Positions 43,451 through 52,808 are shown, counted from the first letter of the stretch. The stretch: 64,000 nucleotides of DNA from Sphingomonas phyllosphaerae FA2 (GCF_000427645.1 NZ_KE386571.1:1601676-1665675), one strand, 5' to 3'. Notes: generated by a model not told the origin, from the sequence alone. Numbers and translations are program-made.

Positions 43451-44544
43451 GCGCCCTCACCCTTTCCGACCTTCGCAAATCCTATGGCGGCGTGGACACG
43501 ATCCGCGGCATCGATCTGGAGATCGCGGACGGCGAGTTCGTCGTGCTGGTCGGCTCGTCCGGCTGCGGCAAGTCCACCGTTCTGCGCATGATCGCCGGGC
43601 TGGAGGACGTCAGCGCCGGGACCATCCGCATTGGCGACCGCGACGTCACCCGCGTTCCCGCGGCGTCGCGCGGGGTCGCGATGGTGTTCCAGTCCTACGC
43701 GCTCTATCCACACATGACGGTGCGCGAGAACCTCAGCTTCGGCCTCCGCAACATGCGCACGCCGCGTGACGAGATCGCGCGACAAGTCGCCCATGCGGCA
43801 GCGATCCTCGAACTCGACGCGCTGCTCGATCGCCTGCCTGCGCAACTATCGGGGGGGCAGCGACAGCGCGTCGCGATCGGCCGCGCGATCGTCCGCGAGC
43901 CCGCGCTGTTCCTGTTCGACGAACCGCTGTCGAACCTCGACGCCGACCTGCGCGTCCGGATGCGGCATGAACTCGCCAGTCTGCACAAGCGGCTGGGCGC
44001 CACCATGATCTACGTCACCCACGATCAGGTGGAGGCGATGACGTTGGCCGACAGGCTGGTCGTGCTGGATCGCGGCCAAATCGCGCAGGTGGGCACGCCG
44101 CTCGACGTCTATCATCACCCGGCGAACGTCTTCACCGCCGGCTTCATCGGCAGCCCGCGCATCAACCTGCTCGACGCCACCGTACTGAGCAAAGACGGCG
44201 CCGAAGCGCTGATCGAACTGACGGGCGGGACGCGCTTCGTGGCGGCGGCGGACAGGGTTGCGGCGGGCGACCGGCTGACGGTCGGCCTGCGACCCGAACA
44301 TCTCGGCCTGACGGCCAATGCCGGGTGGATCGCGCTTGAGTTGCGCGCCGATGCGGTCGAGGCGCTGGGTCATTCGACCTTCGTCTACGGCACGATCCCG
44401 GGCGCGGGCGAGTTTCGCGCCAAGTTCGACGGACACCATGCGGTCGCGGTGCCCGGCACCCTGTCGCTCTTCGCCGATCCAGCGCGCGCTTTGTTGTTCG
44501 ATGGTGCCGGGAAAGCCATTGCCCGGCGGCAGGTTGATCGTTAA
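43447..44544 (+). CDS. ABC transporter ATP-binding protein (MsmK/UgpC/MalK type)
   Basis: 365 residues. Walker A is VGSSGCGKST (about 37-46), the Q-loop MVFQSYALYPHMTV follows, the ABC signature is LSGGQRQRVAIGRA, Walker B is LFLFDEPLSNLD, and the switch histidine is YVTHDQ. A C-terminal TOBE regulatory domain (GLRPEHLGL) marks it as a CUT1 sugar-transport ATPase. It supplies the energy for the binding protein and permeases encoded on the opposite strand, an unusual split of one transporter over two divergent operons. Its last codons overlap the second operator-like site. Confidence 0.9.
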   Translation: MSALTLSDLRKSYGGVDTIRGIDLEIADGEFVVLVGSSGCGKSTVLRMIAGLEDVSAGTIRIGDRDVTRVPAASRGVAMVFQSYALYPHMTVRENLSFGLRNMRTPRDEIARQVAHAAAILELDALLDRLPAQLSGGQRQRVAIGRAIVREPALFLFDEPLSNLDADLRVRMRHELASLHKRLGATMIYVTHDQVEAMTLADRLVVLDRGQIAQVGTPLDVYHHPANVFTAGFIGSPRINLLDATVLSKDGAEALIELTGGTRFVAAADRVAAGDRLTVGLRPEHLGLTANAGWIALELRADAVEALGHSTFVYGTIPGAGEFRAKFDGHHAVAVPGTLSLFADPARALLFDGAGKAIARRQVDR

Positions 44545-44546
44545 AC
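44533..44546. promoter_or_regulatory. Operator-like site GTTGATCGTTAAAC before the TonB receptor
   Basis: Matches the palindrome at 42289-42302 in 12 of 14 positions. It overlaps the end of the ATPase gene and lies 64 bases before the receptor start at 44611, a suitable place for repressor binding. This suggests the receptor is controlled by the same LacI protein; the two mismatches leave room for chance. Confidence 0.45.
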
Positions 44547-44610
44547 AAACTTCATAATTACGTCTGACGCTCACTCAAGATGGGCCGGACAGCATATGGG
44601 AGAGGGCAGG

Positions 44611-47337
44611 ATGGCAAAGGCTTGGTCACGCGCGTGCATGACGGCGTTGGCGACGATCTTCGTCGCGGTTGGTACGAGCGGCGCGCTGGCGCAGGAGCGT
44701 CGCGCCGGGCCGGAAGACGCCCGGATCAAGGATCAACCAGCCGCGGCGGACCAGACCGAGCCCGCAACGCTATCGACTGACGCAGGTGCCGAGGACATCG
44801 TCGTTACCGGTCTGCGCGAAAGTCTTCGCCGCGCGACCGACATCAAGCGCGCCGCCCCCAACATCGTCGACTCGATCGTTGCCGATGACATCGGAAAGCT
44901 GCCCGACCAGAACATCGCCGAGGCCATTCAGCGCATTCCCGGCGTCACCATCTCGCGCGACAATGGCGAGGGTCAGTTCATCACCGTCCGTGGTCTGGGT
45001 CCGGCGTTCAGCACCGCGCTGTACAACGGCCGCGTGCTGGCGACCGAGAACCAGGGGCGCGAATTCTCCTTCGACATCCTGCCTGCCGAGCTGATCAACC
45101 GGGTCGACGTATCGAAGACGCCGACCGCGGCGCAATTCGAGGGCGGCATCGCCTCCACGGTGGACATGTACACCGCGCGGCCATTCGACTTTGGCAAGAC
45201 CCGCGCGGTGCTGTCCGTGCAGGGCAATTACGACAAGCTGCGCGGTCAGGTGTCGCCACAGGCGTCGGGGCTGTTCAGCACGACCTTCGCCGACGACACG
45301 TTCGGCGTGCTGGCCGCCTTCTCCTATCTCGATCGCAAGATCGCCGGGCAGCGCATCTTCACGGACGGGTGGGAGGCGAACCAGAGCCTCGATCTCAACA
45401 AGGATGGCCGGAACGAATTCACCGGCGTGTCGCTGCCGACCTATGTCGAATATGGCGTCAACAGCACCTCGCGCAAGCGGTTCTCCGGGATCGGCACGCT
45501 CCAGTGGCGCCCGTCCAGCACATTGCTGCTGACGGTCGACGGGCTATATTCGAAACTCGACGTCAACGACGACAACAAGGTGTTCTTCGTCTATGGCGGT
45601 CCGGGCGACATCACCGCCGCGACGGTCGACGCGAACAACACCATCACCAGCTACACCGGGATTGCGTCCGGCCCGTTCATCACCAACCAAATCCGCCCGC
45701 GTCTCGCGCAGACCTATCAGGTCGGCGGCAATCTGGAGTGGAAGCCCGGCAACGGGTTCTCGGGGTTCGTCGACGTGTCGTGGTCGCGCGCATCCGATGA
45801 CACCGGCGGCAATCAGGCGTGGTTTGAATCGAACCTGTCCGGCGCCAATTACTCGCCCGCCGCGACGCAGTTCAGCCTCAGCTCGAAGGGGCTGCCGGTC
45901 TACAGCAATCTCGGCGATTTCACCGACACGTCGAACGCGCGTCTGGGCTACATCACCTACGAGGGGGTGAGCGTCGACGACGAAATCTTTCAGGTCAACA
46001 CGCAGGCCAAATACGAAAGCGCGGGCGGCCTGCTGCGCGGCGTCAGCGCCGGCCTGAACTATTCGGACCGGACGAAGGGGCGCGAGTCGACCAAGACGCC
46101 CGATGCGCTGCAAAGCGTCTTCGGCGGCGTCCGCGTCCCGCAGAATCTGTTCGGCAAGTCGGCCGATGCGCGTGACTTCCTCGGCATCGACATGTTCCCC
46201 AATGGCTTCCCCGCCTATGCCGCGGGCGACGTCGCAGCCTATCTGTTGACCGATGCCGCCATCAACCAGACGCGCGATCCCACCGTGACCCGCGCCGCGC
46301 TGGCGGCGAACGGCGGCACGCTCGACGTCGTGCTGGTGCCCAGCAACAGCGGCACCGCGCGGGAAAAGACGATCAGCGCCTTTGTCCAGGGGTCGTTCGG
46401 CGGCGAGCTGGGCTCGCGCAACTGGTCGGGCAATGTCGGGCTGCGCTGGACCAGAACCAACGTCACCTCGACCGGCTTCGGGCAGGAAATCCTCAGCATC
46501 GACCAGCCGGGCCCGGGGCTCGATCCGGTCGTCAACCTCTCGCCGGCGCAGCCGCTGGAGGAAAAGGGCAATTACGGCCAGTTCCTGCCCAGCGCGAATG
46601 CCAAGATCGACGTCGTTCAGGACGTCATCTTCCAGGCGGCGGTGGCGCGGACGCTGACGCGCCCGACGCTCAGCGACCTGCTGCTCATCCGCAACATCAA
46701 CCCGCGTCCGCGCGAGCGCGCCATCACCGATGGCAACCCCGGGCTGTTGCCGCTGATCGGCTGGAACTATGACGTCGCGCTGACCTGGTACATCGATCGC
46801 GCCAGCTATTTGAGTGTCGCCGGGTTCCAGAAGGACCTGCGGAACCTGACGGAGTCGGTCACCACCAATATCCAGATCCTCGGGCTGGATTTCCGGCGTA
46901 CACGGCCGGAAAACATCGGCAACGACCGCATCCGGGGCGTGGAATTCTCCGGCCAGTACACGTTCAGCGGCCTGCCCGCGCCGTTCGACGGCCTGGGCGT
47001 ACAGGGCAATGCCAGCCTCGTCGGCGAAGAGGGCAACACCTACAACGTGGTCGGCTTCTACGAAAAGGGGCCGCTGCAGATGCGGCTCGCCTACAATTAC
47101 CGCGGTTCGTACGAGTTGACCGAGCGCGGCAATCGCGGACAACCGGTTAATGTCGCGGCCTATGGCATTGCGGATGCGAGCATCAATTATGCGCTGACCC
47201 CCAACGTGACGCTGTTTGCGCAGGGGCTGAATATCTTCAACGAGAAGACCTTTAACTACTCCGTCTTCTCTGAACGGGTCATCACCTACGAGACATACGG
47301 CCCGCGCTATGCGCTTGGTGTCCGGGCCACTTTCTAG
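44611..47337 (+). CDS. Caulobacter-type TonB-dependent receptor, probably for an oligosaccharide
   Basis: 908 residues from ATG 44611, chosen because GAGAGGGCAGG precedes it; ATG 44596 would add five residues. The signal peptide is MAKAWSRACMTALATIFVAV... to ALAQ. The plug shows IVADDIGKLPDQNIAEAIQR followed by IPGVTISRDNGEGQFITVRG, the signature of the Caulobacter-type group known for maltodextrin and other glycan uptake. The barrel ends in YALGVRATF. It lies 66 bases after the ABC ATPase, with an operator-like site between. It is the probable outer-membrane door for the sugar that the ABC system and GH130 then handle. Confidence 0.9.
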   Translation: MAKAWSRACMTALATIFVAVGTSGALAQERRAGPEDARIKDQPAAADQTEPATLSTDAGAEDIVVTGLRESLRRATDIKRAAPNIVDSIVADDIGKLPDQNIAEAIQRIPGVTISRDNGEGQFITVRGLGPAFSTALYNGRVLATENQGREFSFDILPAELINRVDVSKTPTAAQFEGGIASTVDMYTARPFDFGKTRAVLSVQGNYDKLRGQVSPQASGLFSTTFADDTFGVLAAFSYLDRKIAGQRIFTDGWEANQSLDLNKDGRNEFTGVSLPTYVEYGVNSTSRKRFSGIGTLQWRPSSTLLLTVDGLYSKLDVNDDNKVFFVYGGPGDITAATVDANNTITSYTGIASGPFITNQIRPRLAQTYQVGGNLEWKPGNGFSGFVDVSWSRASDDTGGNQAWFESNLSGANYSPAATQFSLSSKGLPVYSNLGDFTDTSNARLGYITYEGVSVDDEIFQVNTQAKYESAGGLLRGVSAGLNYSDRTKGRESTKTPDALQSVFGGVRVPQNLFGKSADARDFLGIDMFPNGFPAYAAGDVAAYLLTDAAINQTRDPTVTRAALAANGGTLDVVLVPSNSGTAREKTISAFVQGSFGGELGSRNWSGNVGLRWTRTNVTSTGFGQEILSIDQPGPGLDPVVNLSPAQPLEEKGNYGQFLPSANAKIDVVQDVIFQAAVARTLTRPTLSDLLLIRNINPRPRERAITDGNPGLLPLIGWNYDVALTWYIDRASYLSVAGFQKDLRNLTESVTTNIQILGLDFRRTRPENIGNDRIRGVEFSGQYTFSGLPAPFDGLGVQGNASLVGEEGNTYNVVGFYEKGPLQMRLAYNYRGSYELTERGNRGQPVNVAAYGIADASINYALTPNVTLFAQGLNIFNEKTFNYSVFSERVITYETYGPRYALGVRATF

Positions 47338-47510
47338 GTGCCCGGCAGGCGAGACTTGGATCAAGGTTAGTATCGCCCCCCCGCTGCGCTAGCTTGTGCG
47401 CCGGGGGCATGGGGCGCGTCGTGCAAGCCGTCCAGCCGCATGCCGCGCCGCCATCAGGACTTGCGCTTAGGAGCGAATGCCAGGCGTCTTGCGTGCGGCA
47501 CCGAGCGCGG

Positions 47511-47582
47511 CTTAGCGAGGCGACGTTCTACGGGTGGCACAGGAAGTATGCGGGGCTTACGTCGTCGGAGATGCGGCGCGAC
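47511..47582 (+). mobile_element. IS3-family OrfA transposase fragment (N-terminal half)
   Basis: 24 codons read LSEATFYGWHRKYAGLTSSE then MRRD, close to the helix-turn-helix of IS3-type OrfA proteins ('SEATFYRWKKKYGGL..SE.RR'). No start, no rest of the element and no terminal repeats are visible, so this is a relic. Confidence 0.6.
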
Positions 47583-47589
47583 ATCGACG

Positions 47590-47840
47590 TAGAAGCTGTG
47601 AACGGCCAGATGCTGCGGGGTGGCGACGGTCAGGAAATAGCGCGGATCGTCACCCTGCAATTCCTCCAAAAATGCGGTAGCGAGCGTGCCGGTCACCCGG
47701 CCCTCGGCCTTTAGAAGCTCCTTGCCCCGGATCGCTGCCATGCCGATCGCCTGCGTCGCATCGCCGGCGCGCGCGAGGCCGGGCAGCCCCTCGTAGGCGG
47801 GCAAGTCGAGCCGCGGATCGATAGCGCAACGTTCTGCGGT
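47590..47840 (-). pseudogene. Unidentified gene fragment next to the IS3 relic
   Basis: On the minus strand an open frame encodes LDLPAYEGLPGLARAGDATQ, then AIGMAAIRGKELLKAEGRVT and LQGDDPRYFLTVATPQHLAV. The composition is protein-like, but it lacks a start (an in-frame TGA lies just upstream) and it loses sense where the IS3 relic begins. I cannot name the family. It may be the middle of a gene destroyed by IS insertion. Confidence 0.4.
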
Positions 47841-47961
47841 TAAGCGTCATGCCAAGCAGCGAGACGCGGCATGGGTGACGACGGCCTCCCTCAGCAGCAT
47901 GATGAGCCCTCCTGCCCTGTCGAACGACCCGGGCGATCGGCGACGCTTGGGTCGCGCTTCG

Positions 47962-49023
47962 CTACGCCAGACTGTTGCCGTATCCGATGACGATGGTGGC
48001 ACCGACCAGCAGGGCGATGCCTGCCCATACGGTGGCTTGCACCGCACGCGGCGTGCCGCGCCATTCGCGGAACGCAAATCCCCACAGCGTGCCAAAGATG
48101 ATGATCGACGCCATGTGCAGCGTCCACGACGAGAAGCCGAGCCGGCCCATCTGGCTCTCGCCCATCGTGTAGAAGAAGAACTGGAAGTACCACAAAGTCC
48201 CGCCCAGCCCGGCGAGCAGGTAGTTGCGCGCGAGCGCCGGGCGCTCAGCCGTCGCGGCGCCGGCCCGCCCGAGCCATTGCCCGGCCGAGTGATGCCGCAC
48301 GATCAGCGCCGCGCACCAGAGCGCGTTCGTAAGCAGACCGCCGAACATGACGAGGCACAACACCGGCAGCCCCGTCCACAGCGGCCCCGTTCCCGCCGCC
48401 GCGGACAGCGCCCTGACAGGCTCACCCGCGAACAGCCCGAACGCGAAGCACGATGACATGATGCCCGAGAAGATTGCCACGCCGACGCCCTTGCGGAAGT
48501 CGAACTCCGCCACCGCATCCGCCGTTTCCGAGCCACCCGGCGCGGCATTCTTTCGCGCGCCCGCCGCCGCGACCACGACGATCCCCGCGAGCGTCACCAA
48601 CAGCCCGCCCAGAATGACCCGCCCGCTGGTCGTGTCGAGCAACTTCGCAGAGAACTCGCCCTGAACGATCGGCGGAATGAGCGTCCCGAAGACGGTGCAT
48701 AGCCCCAGCACCACCGCCATCCCCAGCGACAGCCCCAGATAACGCATCGTCAGCCCATAGGTCAGCCCGCCGAAGCCCCAGAGCGCCCCGAACAGAACGC
48801 ACAGCCCCGCGGTGTGCGCAGGCACCTGGGCCAGCACGCCGGTCAGGTCGTGCGTCATCACCCCCGCGAACAGCCACGGCGCGACCAGCCACGAGAACAG
48901 CCCGCCGGTCAGCCACAGCACTTCCCAGTTCCAGCCGCGCACGCCGCGATAGGGGACGTAGAAGCTGGCCGAAGACAGCCCGCCCAGCCAATGGTAGAAG
49001 ACGCCGATCAGGGGATTGGGCAT
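47962..49023 (-). CDS. rhaT: L-rhamnose/proton symporter RhaT
   Basis: 353 residues with ten TM helices. It begins NPLIGVFYHWLGGLSSASFY and carries the RhaT segments VRGWNWEVLWLTGGLFSWLV, LWGFGGLTYGLTMRYLGLSL and GTLWYFQFFFYTMGESQMG. RhaT brings L-rhamnose through the cytoplasmic membrane with H+. It is the last gene of the rhamnose operon, 15 bases after the lactonase gene, and fixes the substrate of the cluster as rhamnose rather than fucose. Confidence 0.88.
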   Translation of the reverse strand: MPNPLIGVFYHWLGGLSSASFYVPYRGVRGWNWEVLWLTGGLFSWLVAPWLFAGVMTHDLTGVLAQVPAHTAGLCVLFGALWGFGGLTYGLTMRYLGLSLGMAVVLGLCTVFGTLIPPIVQGEFSAKLLDTTSGRVILGGLLVTLAGIVVVAAAGARKNAAPGGSETADAVAEFDFRKGVGVAIFSGIMSSCFAFGLFAGEPVRALSAAAGTGPLWTGLPVLCLVMFGGLLTNALWCAALIVRHHSAGQWLGRAGAATAERPALARNYLLAGLGGTLWYFQFFFYTMGESQMGRLGFSSWTLHMASIIIFGTLWGFAFREWRGTPRAVQATVWAGIALLVGATIVIGYGNSLA

Positions 49024-49038
49024 CGGGGTGCTCCGGGT

Positions 49039-50016
49039 TCAGATGATGGTATCGAGCCGCGGACCCAGCCCAAGGCGATAGAGACGATCGGCATTGCGGC
49101 CCCACATCGCGCGCCGCTCGTCCTCCGAAAAGGCAGCGGTCGCAGCGGCGAGTACGTCCAGACAGCGGTCGAAGGGCGCGAACAATGTGTCGGTCGGCGT
49201 GTCGCTCGCGATCAGGCAGCGCGCCGGGCCGAACAGGTCGATCGCCTCCGCCAGCAGCGGGCGCACCAGCGTGTCGGTCCAGTGGCGATCGACGAAGCCA
49301 AGCCCCGACAGCTTGATCGCGACGTTCGGCAAGGCGGCCAGCCGCCGCACGCCCGCGCGCCACTGCGCCAGCCCGTCCGGGTCAGACAGCACCGGCATCC
49401 CGAGATGGTTGAGGACGACCGTCACGTCCGGGTGCCGTGCGATCAGCGTGGCCAGTCCGGGCATCTGACCGGGATAACATTGCAGGTCGAACGACAGCCC
49501 GTGCCGCGCCAGCCGCGCGAACCCCGCCTGCCACGCGGGCGATTGCGTCAGGTCGTGCGGCTGATAGCTGCGCCGCGGATCGGGGTGCCAGTTGACGATC
49601 TGCCGGATGCCGCGCACGTGCGGATGCGCGGCCTGTGCCTCCAGCAGCCGCTCGATCTGCGGATCGTCGAGCGGCGCGAAGGCGACGATCGCGGTCGGCA
49701 GCCCGTCCGCGTCGGTGACCGCCTCCAGCCACCGGGTTTCGTCGAGCGCCTGCGCCGGGTCGGCGCCGGCATCGACATGCACCGCGCCCACCATGTTCCA
49801 CCGCGCCGCCTGCGCCCGGTAATCGGCGATCGTGAAGGTCCGCGCGATGGCCGCGACGCTGCCGTTCGGCCCGTCGTCGGCGAACGGCGGCATCAGCCAC
49901 GAATAGCGCAGCCGCTCGAGATCCCAGAGATGGATATGCGCATCGACGAACGGCACGCGCGCCGCGGCCTCTCCGCCGCGCGGCGCGCCTGCCGTCGAAT
50001 GCGAGGGCTCGCGCAT
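49039..50016 (-). CDS. L-rhamnono-lactonase (amidohydrolase family)
   Basis: 325 residues of the COG3618 amidohydrolase type. The metal motif is FVDAHIHLWDLERLRYSWL, followed by FTIADYRAQA, GIRQIVNWHPD, VVLNHLGMP (His ligand) and CLIASDTPTD (Asp ligand). Related enzymes open L-fuconolactone or L-rhamnonolactone. Here it would convert L-rhamnono-1,4-lactone made by the dehydrogenase at 52971 into L-rhamnonate. The ATG overlaps the stop of the SDR gene by one base (TGATG). A short leader (about 20 residues) before the HIH motif is probably disordered. Confidence 0.85.
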   Translation of the reverse strand: MREPSHSTAGAPRGGEAAARVPFVDAHIHLWDLERLRYSWLMPPFADDGPNGSVAAIARTFTIADYRAQAARWNMVGAVHVDAGADPAQALDETRWLEAVTDADGLPTAIVAFAPLDDPQIERLLEAQAAHPHVRGIRQIVNWHPDPRRSYQPHDLTQSPAWQAGFARLARHGLSFDLQCYPGQMPGLATLIARHPDVTVVLNHLGMPVLSDPDGLAQWRAGVRRLAALPNVAIKLSGLGFVDRHWTDTLVRPLLAEAIDLFGPARCLIASDTPTDTLFAPFDRCLDVLAAATAAFSEDERRAMWGRNADRLYRLGLGPRLDTII

Positions 50017-50765
50017 CAGTAGGTCGTTCGCCCGCCCGAGGTGTCAAACGTCGCGGCGGTGGTGAAGCTGCACTCCGTCGAGGCCATGAAGCACACCATC
50101 GCCGCCGATTCGGTGACCTCGCCGAGCCGACCCATCGGGATCTTGCCCTTCATATAATCGACCTGGCTCTGCGGCAGCTGCGCGAGGATCGGGCTTTCGA
50201 AGGTCGCCGGGGTCAGCGCGTTAACGATGATCCCCTTCTCCGCGACCTCCTTGCCCAGCGACTTGGTGAAGCCGAGCACCCCCGCCTTCGACGCCGAATA
50301 GGCCGAGGCGAACGGATTGCCCTCCTTGCCGGCGACCGAGGCAATGTTGACGATCCGGCCGTAGCCGTTCGCCAGCATGTACGGCACGATCGCGCGACAG
50401 CAATAGAACAGGCCGTTCAGGTTGACCTCGATCACGCGCTGCCAGCTGTCGAGCGGATAGGATTCAACCGGGGCGGTCGCGCCGGTGATCCCCGCCGAAC
50501 AGATGAGGATATCCACCTTCCCCAGCAGCGCGGCGCTTTCCTGCGCCGCGGCGGCGACGGCGCCTGCGTCCGCGACGTCGATCGCGCAGGTGCCCGCCGC
50601 GCCGATCGCCGCGGCCGCTTCGGCCAGCGCCTCCTCCTCGCGATCCCACAGGCAGACGCGCCCGCCCTCGCGCACGATCCGTTCGGCGGTGGCGTGGCCC
50701 AGCCCCGACGCACCCCCGGTGACGATCGCCGCCCGCCCGTCGAACCGCCCGGTGAATCCGGTCAT
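50016..50765 (-). CDS. SDR, probable 2-keto-3-deoxy-L-rhamnonate 4-dehydrogenase
   Basis: 249 residues. Cofactor motif TGGASGLGHATAERI (17-31), ILICSAGITGATAPV, catalytic Ser in IVNIASVAGKEGNP, and YSASKAG (Tyr-x-x-x-Lys). The C-terminal half is of the FabG type. In the non-phosphorylating rhamnose pathway of Sphingomonas (LRA5 step) such an SDR oxidises 2-keto-3-deoxy-L-rhamnonate to the 2,4-diketo acid, which the next-upstream FAH-type hydrolase splits. The assignment rests on gene order and family, not on a substrate-specific motif. The ATG overlaps the hydrolase stop (ATGA). Confidence 0.82.
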   Translation of the reverse strand: MTGFTGRFDGRAAIVTGGASGLGHATAERIVREGGRVCLWDREEEALAEAAAAIGAAGTCAIDVADAGAVAAAAQESAALLGKVDILICSAGITGATAPVESYPLDSWQRVIEVNLNGLFYCCRAIVPYMLANGYGRIVNIASVAGKEGNPFASAYSASKAGVLGFTKSLGKEVAEKGIIVNALTPATFESPILAQLPQSQVDYMKGKIPMGRLGEVTESAAMVCFMASTECSFTTAATFDTSGGRTTY

Positions 50766-51610
50766 CCCAGCCTCGCGCGGTCGAACGCGACGACCTGCTG
50801 GCGCTGCGCACCCAAGCCGTCGATCGCCAGTTCCATGACGTCGCCGGGCTTCAGGAAGATCTTCTCGGGCTTCTTGCCCTCGCCCACCCCCGGCGGCGTG
50901 CCGGTGATCAGGAGATCGCCGGGCAGCAGCGTGACGAAGCGGCTTACATAGGCGATCAGCTCGGCGACGCCGAAGATCATCGTGCGCGTGTTGCCGGTCT
51001 GCATCCGCGTGCCGTTCACGTCGAGCTGCATGTCGAGCGCCTGCGGATTGCCGATCTCGTCGGGCGTCACCAGCCACGGGCCGACCGGGCAGAAGGTATC
51101 GTGGCCCTTGCCCTTCGACCATTGCGTGCCGCGCTCCTTCTGGTTGAAGCGTTCCGACACGTCGTTGGCGAGCACGTAGCCCGCGACATGATCGAGCGCG
51201 TCGGCTTCCGCGACATAGCGGCACGTTTGCCCGATCACGACGCCCAGCTCGACCTCCCAGTCGCCGTGCGTCGCGCCCTCGGGCAGCATCACGTCGTCAT
51301 TGGGGCCGGAGAGGCTGGTGACCGCCTTCATGAACATCATCGGCTCGGTCGGGATCGGCAGGTTCGATTCGATCGCATGGTCGCGATAGTTGAGCCCGAT
51401 CGCGACAATCTTGCCGACGCCCGCCACCGGCACGCCATAGCGCGCGCCCTCGGGTGCGAGCGGCAGCGTCTCGGGATCGATCGTGGCGAGTTGTGCGAGC
51501 CGGTCGACGGTCAGGTCCGGCACCTGCGCGGACAGGTCGCGCACGCGGCCCTGTGCGTCGATCACGCCGGGCTGTTCGGCGCCCTTCGCGCCGAAACGAC
51601 AGAATTTCAT
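50762..51610 (-). CDS. FAH-family 2,4-diketo-3-deoxy-L-rhamnonate hydrolase
   Basis: 282 residues. FAH-fold motifs are KIVAIGLNYRDHAIESNLPI, the metal-binding Glu pair in GDWEVELGVVIGQ, DVSERFNQKERGTQWSKGKG, and LLPGDLLITGTPPGVG. FAH enzymes hydrolyse C-C bonds of diketo acids; in this pathway (LRA6 step) the products are pyruvate and L-lactate. ATG 51610 is chosen over TTG 51616. It lies between the rhamnonate dehydratase gene and the SDR, in pathway order. Ten bases separate it from the dehydratase stop. Confidence 0.87.
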   Translation of the reverse strand: MKFCRFGAKGAEQPGVIDAQGRVRDLSAQVPDLTVDRLAQLATIDPETLPLAPEGARYGVPVAGVGKIVAIGLNYRDHAIESNLPIPTEPMMFMKAVTSLSGPNDDVMLPEGATHGDWEVELGVVIGQTCRYVAEADALDHVAGYVLANDVSERFNQKERGTQWSKGKGHDTFCPVGPWLVTPDEIGNPQALDMQLDVNGTRMQTGNTRTMIFGVAELIAYVSRFVTLLPGDLLITGTPPGVGEGKKPEKIFLKPGDVMELAIDGLGAQRQQVVAFDRARLG

Positions 51611-51620
51611 CGGCAAGTCC

Positions 51621-52808
51621 TCAATGGGTATAGGGACGGTGAAGCGGAACGTCGGGATTCAGGTCGACCCCGAAGCCGGGGCGATCGAGCGCCGACGCAC
51701 GGATGCGGCCGTTCACCGGCACCGGCTCGCCCAGCAGTTGCGGCGCGAACATCGGCACCACTTCGGTCGGCCCGGGATGCATCATCAGGAATTCGGCGAA
51801 CGGCGAATTGTGGCGCGTCACCACGAAATGATAGCTGTACACCGACGAGCCGTGCGGAATGACCATCGCACCGCGCGTGTCGGCATAGTTCGCGATCTTG
51901 ATGAGTTCGGTGATGCCGCCGCACCAGCCGACATCGGGCTGGATGATGTCGCAACATTCCATGTCGAGCAGCATCCGGAAGCCCCAGCGCGTCGCCTCAT
52001 GCTCGCCGGTCGTCACCAGCAAGCCGCGCGGCGCATTCTTCTTCAGCTGTGCATAGCCCCAGTAATCGTCGGGGCTCAGCGCCTCCTCGATCCACTTCAG
52101 CCCGCATTCGTCCCACGCACGCTGCGCCAGTCGCGTCGCATAATCGACGTCCAGGCTCATCCAGCAATCGTACATCAGCCAGAAATCGTCGCCGCACTTG
52201 CCGCGCATGTCGGCGAGCAAGGCGATGTTCTTCTCCAGACCCTCCAGCCCCTCGGCCGGACCGTGGTGGAGCGGCAGCTTGCCACCGATGAAGCCCAGCT
52301 CGCGCGCGATGTCCGGCCGCGCGCCGGTCGCATAGAATTGCAGCTCGTCGCGCACCGCGCCGCCGAGCAAATGGCACACCGGCTCGCCGCGCAACTTGCC
52401 CAGCAGATCCCACAGCGCGAGGTCGACGCCGGAAATCGCATTGATGACCAGCCCCTTGCGCCCGTAATATTGCGTCGAAAAATACATCTGGTCCCACATC
52501 TTCTCGACCTCGACCGGGTCGCGCCCCTCGAGGAAGCGCGCGAGATGCTTCTCGACGATATAGCAGGCCGGCTCGCCGCCGGTCGTCACCGCGAAGCCGA
52601 CCGTGCCGTCCTCCGCCTCGATCTCCACCACCAACGTGCCGAGCACGTTGATGCCGAACGAACGCCGCGACTGGCGATATTCGGGATAGCGGCTCATCGG
52701 AGTCGCGATATGATCGTCGATCCAGTGCGCGCCCTGCTGATCGTGATAGTCCGCGCCTCCGCCTGACGCGGTGAATGCGCGGACGTGCTTGATCTTCGAC
52801 AGTCCCAT
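51621..52808 (-). CDS. rhmD: L-rhamnonate dehydratase (enolase superfamily)
   Basis: 395 residues that closely follow E. coli RhmD (YfaW) as recalled: the start [54 protein letters not shown]-like [13 protein letters not shown], the metal ligands in [18 protein letters not shown] and TTGEH, and [16 protein letters not shown]. The catalytic His in [12 protein letters not shown] is present. It removes water from L-rhamnonate to give 2-keto-3-deoxy-L-rhamnonate. ATG 52808 has GGGAGGGT before it and matches the E. coli start; the longer frame to 52865 is in the promoter. It is the first gene of the leftward rhamnose operon. Confidence 0.93.
   Translation of the reverse strand: MGLSKIKHVRAFTASGGGADYHDQQGAHWIDDHIATPMSRYPEYRQSRRSFGINVLGTLVVEIEAEDGTVGFAVTTGGEPACYIVEKHLARFLEGRDPVEVEKMWDQMYFSTQYYGRKGLVINAISGVDLALWDLLGKLRGEPVCHLLGGAVRDELQFYATGARPDIARELGFIGGKLPLHHGPAEGLEGLEKNIALLADMRGKCGDDFWLMYDCWMSLDVDYATRLAQRAWDECGLKWIEEALSPDDYWGYAQLKKNAPRGLLVTTGEHEATRWGFRMLLDMECCDIIQPDVGWCGGITELIKIANYADTRGAMVIPHGSSVYSYHFVVTRHNSPFAEFLMMHPGPTEVVPMFAPQLLGEPVPVNGRIRASALDRPGFGVDLNPDVPLHRPYTH

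Larger units (their letters stand above)
47338..47961 (+). other. 624-base spacer with IS3 and gene relics
   Basis: No intact gene is seen. The plus strand holds an IS3 OrfA piece at 47511-47582 and the minus strand a protein-like frame at about 47590-47840, which I list separately. There is no clear terminator behind the receptor gene. Confidence 0.5.

Noticed and set aside
49039..52808. L-fucose instead of L-rhamnose as the pathway substrate
   Set aside because: The dehydratase follows RhmD closely, and RhaT plus a rhamnose-dehydrogenase-type SDR are present, so rhamnose is better supported even though the lactonase family also serves fucose.
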